64,000 nt of DNA from Azorinus chamasolen (Eukaryota; Mollusca; Bivalvia; Cardiida; Solecurtidae), in the NCBI GenBank assembly GCA_963576725.1, contig OY755252.1, positions 24,314,655-24,378,654 of the forward strand. The letters run 5' to 3'. The position numbers were made by a program, and so were the translations under genes. The notes below the pieces were generated by a model, which worked only from the letters and a program-made list of their open reading frames with translations, did not search any database and had not been told where the DNA came from. Each line of letters starts with the position of its first letter. The stretch's first letter is position 1. Below are positions 52,801 to 61,800 of the stretch, piece after piece.

Positions 52801-55800
52801 CCTGTATTTATGTGCCACAATAAAAAATAAGCTTTCGAATATTCACAAAGTAACAAATACGTGTATAAGTACACATTTCTAGTTGTATACTGTTTTGAGA
52901 TACATATATTTGTTATTCATACTGCACCTTTACTATTAACTCTGTACTCCTTAGATATGCTTCTTAACCCTTCGCTTGCTATTCGCGTCAATATACCTAA
53001 CTGTAAATAGTGAAGACCCAGATGAGACAGCTCCTGCAGGAGCTGTCTCATCAAGGTCTGCACTATTTACAAGTTGATTGTGCAACCAATGCACTCCACA
53101 GCAGTGATTGTACAGCGAAATACTTGTACACAGTGAAGATATATGTAATTATACAACAGGGCATGGGTAAAGAAGGAGAAATGCATTTTAAAATTCAGCA
53201 AGCGAAGGGTTAATACCTTTGTAAACAGAGTACACCAAGATCAGATGGCTTATTGAATACATGTATATATCTGATTGTACAATTTCAGCCATGGCCTCAA
53301 GTTTCTGTGCACATATGCCATTATAAAAGTGCAGCTAACTAATATTCTTAATGACATTATTTCTTTCATAAACATTCATGTAATAAAGGGTTAACTTTTT
53401 GGATACCATGTAGATCTACATGTATAGTCTTCTGCAAAATTTGTTTTCTGCAATTATTTGGCATTATTGTTTCCATTACTCATTTTAGATGAACCCGTTT
53501 CTCCATAAATACACCTTTTATGCCTTGCAAACAGGGAGACACAGATGAGACAGCTCCTATAGGAGCCTAACCCTATCCTATAGGAGCTGTCTGATCTGTG
53601 TCTCCCTGACACTGTGTCTGATCTGTGTCTGATCAGGGTCTGCTCTAGTGTTTCACATACACGTCTTGTTTGACTGTCTTCTGAGTCATTACTGCTTTTA
53701 GAAACTATTTACTGAGTACCAGACAGCTTAAATCCTTATATGATGCCAAAAGTTACTTATCATCTCCTCTAGGAGCTTTCTGCATGACTTTCACCCTGCA
53801 TTAAGCGGCCACCTGCCTGTCTAAAGAATCTAAATTCTTTACTGGAATTCCAGTTTACAGAGGTTTTACTGTAGTAGCATGCGACAATTTTTGCAGACAA
53901 GAATTACTGAGCATTCAGAGTTAATTATCATTTACTGTTTCAGATGACAAAGTCAAGGCAGGAGGTCTTTTCAGGTTTATGCGGAAGACTAAGAATGTTC
54001 GCCATAAACCAGAAGAGGAAGGAATATACCTTGATGACCTCAACCTGCACGACATGGACGAAGAAACAGCCAAACTGTACTTCCCCAAAAGGTGTGTACA
54101 ATAATTGGTTATAGCAGAAACATATGAAGTCGATGTAGCCATTATACATGTAGTATGTCATTTCTGAAAACATTCTACCAAGATAGGACAAATTAATCCT
54201 TTACTTCATTATCACTTAAAAAGTTTTTCATAACCTTTTAGCTGATGTAAATGCCTTTTGACGTCTTTGTAAACTAACAGTGTAGAGCCAGATCAGATGG
54301 CCCCAGTTTTCTTATGAAGCAGTATTGATCTGATTCTTAATTTTTTGTCTTAGCCAATAATTCCCTTGAAAATTTTATATTTAAAAAAAAGTAAAAAAAT
54401 AAATGCTCATTAGAGAAAGGGTTAAAACAATTCCATTTGAACAAAGACGTGCATGTATATAGACAATTAAACTTATTAACTTTCAGATTCTCTTGTTCCC
54501 ACTTTAAATCCATTGATGATAAAGATGAAGATGTGGAGTCAGGAAGAGGTGCTTCTTTGCCACAGAGTCCTCATTCAGTGGAAGGGGCCATTGGCGGCCC
54601 CACCCACAACTTCCTGGTATCTGAGGTGAAGCATCTAGGTCCCTATTCCATGTCATTGTGTGGGGGTCTGTCAGAATCTAGTGGAGTCACACTGGACAAG
54701 TTCATGTCAAAGATTGTCACCTATGATGACCTGTGTGAGAACCCAGGCATGCTGACCAACCCAGATCTGGTGATTAAAATTGATAACAAGTACTACAACT
54801 GGCTTACAGCTGCCCCCATTATGCTGGCCCGGGTGGTCTTCCACAAAAGCCTGCCCCAGGTGAGAACATTGGTGATATGTCATCAGTACATGTATGCTAA
54901 AATTAACCCTTTTCTTGTTCTATATTTATTCCAGATTTCAATACCTATTGAATATTCATGGACAAAGTAATTATAATGAAATACGGAAGATGGAATATTG
55001 AATGACAAACAGTGCAGACCCTGATGCAGTCCCGCTGTTAGGGGTCTACACTGCTTGTAAATGTCAGTACACTTTTTTCCCACATTCAATCGTTTAACCT
55101 TTTAACCATTTACATCATAAATATGCCTTTCTACACCTTTGCAAACAGTGTACACCCAGATCAGAATCTCCTATAGGAGCTGTCTTATCAGGGTCTGCTC
55201 TGTTTACTTATGGTATAATATACAGTTTTTGTCCTAGCCAAAATGACCTGTGTTCATATGCCAGTATAACAAATAATCTAATTAATATTCATGATGTCAT
55301 ACTTTCTTACATTGTGTTCGTAGAGGGTTTACTGTATCAATATTACATGTATTTGCTTGCTTTTCAGAACTCCATTAAATCTTTAGAAGAGCAGCACATG
55401 CCTAAGAAAAAGGAGAAGAAGGGAGGTTACTCCTGGTTCTCTTGGCGTCGAGGGGAGGAAAGCATCACAACAACCACCGAGCCAGTGGGAACAACCACGA
55501 CCTCCACTGTCAGTACAGAGACCTCATTAAATGTTGCCAAACCTGTACGTACAGCAGCTAGACAGAGTATTTTAGTGTTATGTCGTTTTAGATCTAATTC
55601 TGGGTGTTTAAAGACAGATAGCGGCTTAATGCAGGATGAAAGTTATGCAGAAAGCTCCTGAGCATTAAATGACCATCTGCTCTTATTAATCTCTATATTC
55701 GTTCATTATATGGCCGCTATAGGTAGATACTGCTGCAGAGTTTATGTCCAAGCCAGTTAAAAATTGATGTTTAAACCATGCCTGTCAGTGAGTGTGTTCT

Positions 55801-58800
55801 TGTGTCTGTATCTAGCTGTTGGTCAGCATAACTTTTTATTTGCCACCATATTTGCCGGAATGTGACTCCTAGGGCTTCCTGCAATGGCCCAATCTGTGAT
55901 AACCTTCGCAAACAGTTTAGATCCAGATCAGACACTAAATAAAGATGTCTCATAAAGATCCAAACTGTTTGACACTTCACTTATCATTATGTTCTGAGAA
56001 GAAATTGAAAGAAAATCCACTGTGACACTTAACCTTTTCCCTGTTCTATATTTATTTCAAATGTCAATACCTGCTCAGTTCTGAATATTCATGGACAGAA
56101 TAATTATAATAAAATGTGGAAGGTGGAGTATTATAGCCATTTTAGAAACTAAAGAAACAGATCTATCGAATTCCATTAGCAAACAGAGCAGACTCTGATC
56201 AGATGGCTCCTACAGGAGCCGTCTGATCTGGGTCTACTCTGTTTGCAAATGCGTGAAAAGGCGTTTCAGAAAGAGTTCACCTTTACCTCATGAATATTCT
56301 TAACATCATAAGATATATATTCATTCGCTGAATTATGTAATGATATATGAACACATAGTAGTTCGGCCGTGCTAGAAACTATAGAAATGTTATACTATTT
56401 CACATGCAAAAAGAGTATACCGTGATCAGATGGCTCATACAGGAGCCGTCTGATCAGGGTCTACTCGGTTTGTAAAGGCGTGAGGATGTGATTTTTGTTT
56501 CATGTTTTAAATTCATCTATTCAGTAAAGTCTATTATGTATGAAAGAGTTTACAAACTTGTTTGCAAAATACTTGAGGGTTACAAAGTTCAATATAATTT
56601 ATGTTCTTGTCGTTTTCAGGATGGTGAGAATCTGAACCTAGCAGTTTCTTCATCAGAAAACATTCCATCTTGTGAGTCTAGTATCACAGAGAGCCCCAAG
56701 AAAATCAAGCCCCTTGACAGGTATGTAGAACATGGGGTGCTTTATCACTTCACCTGGTAGAGAAACCATTTGACTTCCATGCAAACAGAGTAGACCCCCT
56801 GGTCTGATAAGTGATGCTGTGACCAGTCTTTAGAATTGTCTGTTCAAGACGATTCTAAAGAGCAGTGACAACATAGGGTCTGGTGGAGAAATGACAATTT
56901 TAGTATTTGAACATGCTCTGAATCAATGACTGAATGAACTGAATATCCCTGCAAGCCCTCACAGTAACTCAGACCAAGACAAAGTTCAAGGTGTTACCAA
57001 TATTGATATTAGAATATAATAATATGATTCCTTGACCTGATGGATATTCGTGTAAGAAGCAGTGACTATGAATATAGACTAGCTGAATTTTTATAATGGC
57101 GTTAAGAAAAAAGGTCTCAACACTTGGACCTGAGTCTACACAGTTCACAAACTGCAGGGATAGGGTTAATATAAAATCAATATTACAAGTCAAATTTATT
57201 TAAGCATGGTGTCCTGAGGAAGTTATAGAAATGAATAAACTAGACAATCATTGTTATTGGAAATTTCAAGGTAATAGTTGCATGGATGACACAGATATAA
57301 TTCAATCATAAGTTGACTGTTGTCTTCTTGTTGCAGGTTAACTGTGGTTGGAGATCATTCATCTAGTGAGGGAGACACAGAGGGCTCAGAAAAGAGCAGT
57401 CAGGACAGGAAGAGAAGGCGTGCCAGGCGGGCAGCGTATAAGAAAACACTCCGACTCTCCTCAGAACAGATAGTATGTACAATACCAAGAAATTCTTCCT
57501 AGCGATACGATCTGTGATACAGCTATTATTTGGTTTATCAGCCTGTCCTTTGATTGAGGAAGTCTTGTAATGTGGTCTTTATAGTAGACCCTCTTTAACC
57601 CCTTTACTTTATGAATATTTATATAAAAAATAATGTATATATGAATAGTAATAAGCTCAAATGTAACTTATAATGTTATATTTACAAAAAAATATATAAC
57701 CATAGCAGAAACTGCTGAATCAGATGGACAGTAAGTAAAACCTCTCTATAATGGCCACTGAATTACATCAAGTATTTTTTGTTAAATGCAGGTGGCTACT
57801 TAAAGCAAGGTGAAAGTAAAACAGAACGCTCCTATAGGAGCGGTCTGTTTTACTTTCACTTTGCTTTAAGCAACGACCTGCCCTAAATACCAACTAATCG
57901 CGATATGAAATACTGTTAAAGCTATGGTTGAACCCCAAATCCAAACAAGCAAACATCTACAATCTTCTTTTTTTTTCTCCCTATCCATAGATGAAACTGA
58001 ACTTGAAGCTAGGGCAGAATGAGGTGACATACTCAGTGACCACCCAGTACCAGGGTACCAAGCGATGCCATTCCCACATTTATCTGTGGAAGTACAATGA
58101 TAAGATCATTGTGTCGGACATAGATGGCACTATCACAAAGTAAGGCTCTTCTTTATATACAGCAATATAATATACAACAGGAATTCTTCTTAACCCTTTC
58201 CCTGTTCTATGTTTATTTCAAATTTCAATACCTACTGAATATTCATGGACAAAAAAGTTATAATGAAATATGGAAGGTGAAGCATTATTGCCATTTTAGG
58301 AAGCAAAGAAACCAATCTTTCAAATTCTATTAGCAAACAGTAGACCCTGATCAGATGGCTCCTAGAGGAGCTGTCTGATCTGGGTCTACTCTGTAGATGC
58401 ATGAAAACACGTTTATATGAGGGAAAGGGTTAATATACAACATGAATTACATTGAATTGTACAGTAAAACCTCTCTAATCTGAACACTGAAATAAGTACC
58501 AATGTTGGTCTTTACAAAAGATGTCAGCTTAATGCAGGATGAAAGTCATGCAGACACCTCCTCTGTCATGTAGCTGATAATTGTTTTTATTGTAATTTAG
58601 ATTGAAGTTTAACCTTTACTCCATATTCATGAGAACAAATGGCAACATGAAAATTAAATGAAGTTTTATAATAGAACCAAGAACAAAGGATGGCAGAAAG
58701 CTGTTGAATCAGATTTATAATATTTGGTAAACAAGCAGTTGATCCAGGTCAGACGACTCCTTCAAAAAAGGCTCATGTAGGAGCCATCTGATCTGGGTTT

Positions 58801-61800
58801 ACTAAAAGGCATATATATGTGACGGAAAGGATTCCTTTCTAAATCTCTTTTCTGAAACTGTTGACTAATCACATATGTGGAGTATGTGGCACCTTGCATT
58901 GGTTTATGATATTTGTACATTTTGTCTTTAAGGTTTTACCTGTTCTGTATTTAGGCCAATTTTCAGTACCTACTGAATATTCACTAACAAAATAGTTATA
59001 AAGAAATATGGAAGGCGGAACATTGTAGACATTTTAGAAAGTAAAGAAATAGATCTATCAAAATCTTAGCAAACAGAGTAGACCCTGATCAGACGGCTCC
59101 TCTAGGAGCTGTCTGATCTGGGTCTACTCTGTTTGCAAATGCGTGAAAACACGTTTATATGAGGGAAAGGGTTAAGACTTTACCTGATGCTTTTTGACAC
59201 CTTTGCAACTAGAGTAAACCTAGATCAGATGGCTCCTGTTGGAGCTATCTGATCAGGGTCTGCTATGTTTTCTGTGATGGCCAATTTGTTGTTATATAAA
59301 AAAGTGATGTTATTATTATTCATGATGTCATTATAATTTAGTTGAATATTCATTAATTCTTGATGAATATTCATGTGTTGAAGGATTAACCCTTTCCCTC
59401 ATATAAACGTATTTTCACGCATTTGCAAACATTGTAGACATTATCCTAGAGGAGCCGTCTGATCAGGGTCTACTCTGTTTGCTAATAGAATTTAAAAGAT
59501 CTGTGTCTTTATTTTCTAAAATCACTACACTGTTCCACCTTCCATATTTCATTATAACTATTTTGTCCATTAATATTCAGTAGGTATTGAAATTTGGAAT
59601 AAACATAGAACAGGGAAAGGGTTAATTGGCTCATTTGTACATTGCAATGTGTTTCAGATCTGACGTGTTGGGCCAGATCCTGCCTGTGATGGGGCGTGAC
59701 TGGTCCCAGTCTGGTGTGGCCCAGCTGTATAGTAGGATATCCAATAATGGCTACAAGTTTGTCTACCTCTCTGCAAGAGCAATTGGCCAGTCCAAACTAA
59801 CCAAAGACCTGCTCCAAAATATCAAACAGGACAAGATGACCCTGCCAGAGGGCCCACTGCTCCTGTCGCCCGGCTCCCTCATTAGTGCTTTCCACAAGTA
59901 AGTTAACACTTTACCTGATAATATCCTCTATTCACATGGTAGCAAACAGCTGCTTTCTAGGAACTGTCTGATATGGGTTAACTCTGTATATATATTAAAG
60001 ATTTGATTTGCCATGGCAATAAAATTTCATGATAATTTAAAAGCAAGAATTATATTAATTTAATATATATATTTTTATTAGGCATACAGGTTAATATATA
60101 TAAAGGTTAATATGCAGACAAAGTATATGATTATGTTACATGTATACCTAATGTTTACTTTGATTTCAGGGAGGTGATTGAGAGGAAACCGGAGGAGTTT
60201 AAGATCAGCTGCCTGAAGGACATCGGGAACTTGTTTCCTCATAAATACCACCCATTCTATGCTGGTTTTGGCAATAAAATAAGTGTAAGTTACATATAAT
60301 TACTGATACAGAAAATACTTATGTTAGCCCTTTCCCTGTTCTATGTTTATTTCAAATTGCAATACCTACTGAAGATTCATGGACGAAATAGTAATAATGA
60401 AATATGGAAGGTGGAACATTGAAGCCATTTTAGAAACTAAAGAAACAGATCTCAAATTCCCTTAGCAAACAGAACAGATCCTATAGGAGGCCGTCTGATC
60501 TGGGTCTACTCTATGGAAATGCTTGAAAATGCGTTAACCCTTTACCTCGTAGAGACGCCTTTTAATGCCTATGTAATCAGAGCAGACCCAGGTCAGATAA
60601 CTCCTGTAGGAGCCGTCTGATCAGGGTCTGCTCTGTTTCCTTATAGAAATATAGATCAGATATTTTCAATTTGTGTCATGGCCAATATTTCCTATGTCCA
60701 TATACCAATATTTAAATTCAGCTTATAGTATTCATGATGTCATTATTTCTTACATGAATATTTATCAGGTAACAAGTTAAATTGCAAGTAAACTAAAACT
60801 TTTTCTATAATGACTCTCAAAAGTAGTCTGTTTCTGAGTTTATATGGCTGGCCTTTACTTAATTCAGGTCAAAATGGATGAAGAAAGCTTTCTTTGTTGT
60901 GTAAAGCAGAAGCCACCTGCTTTTCAAGATCCTACAAGAGCCTTCTGATCTGGGTCTGCTGTGTTTGCAAAGGCATAAAAAAGCGTTTATAATAGGGGAG
61001 GGGTTAAGATCCATATTTATTTATTATTAGATTGTCATTTTTATTGGTAATTTTCTTTAAATTTGGCACATGATCGAATTATCTGTCTGAAAATGCTTAG
61101 AATAGATAGTTTTTTTTTTTTTTGCTGAGTTGATATGTTACTGTGTTGTTACAGAATGTGTACAGTTTGTTTGTAATTTTCTCGTTTCAGGATGTATACT
61201 CTTACAAGTCTATAGACATTCCCATATCTCGCATCTTCACCATCAACCCTAAAGGAGAGATCAAGCATGAGCTGTCCTTCACCTTCCAAACCTCGTGAGT
61301 ACCTACTCTACATGGAGTAGCGTATCTCCTGTAGAAGCTGTCTGATCAGGGTCTGGTCTTTTATGCCTCCCCCCACCACCTAATCTATAGAATCTTACAT
61401 GATTATATATTGAGTGGTGAAGGCTTGATCAAACTAAGCAGACTCTAATAAGACGGCTCTTAACCCTTTACTCCATGAATACACCTTTCTATGCCTTTGC
61501 AAAACAGAGTAGACCCAGATCAGACAGTTCCTATAGGAGCTGGATCAGACAGTTCCTATAGGAGCTGTTGTCTGATCAGGGTCTGCTCTGTTTGCTCATG
61601 AAAAAATTTAGATATACATGTAATTCTACATTTTCTCTCATGGATAAAACTTCATGTGTTCATGTGCCATTATAAAAAAAATAATCTAATTAATATTCAT
61701 GATGTCATTATTTCTTTCATAAATATTCATGGAGTAAAGGGTTAAAGGAGCCATCTGATCTGGGTGTACTCTGTTTGCAAAGGTATCAAAAGGCATCACT

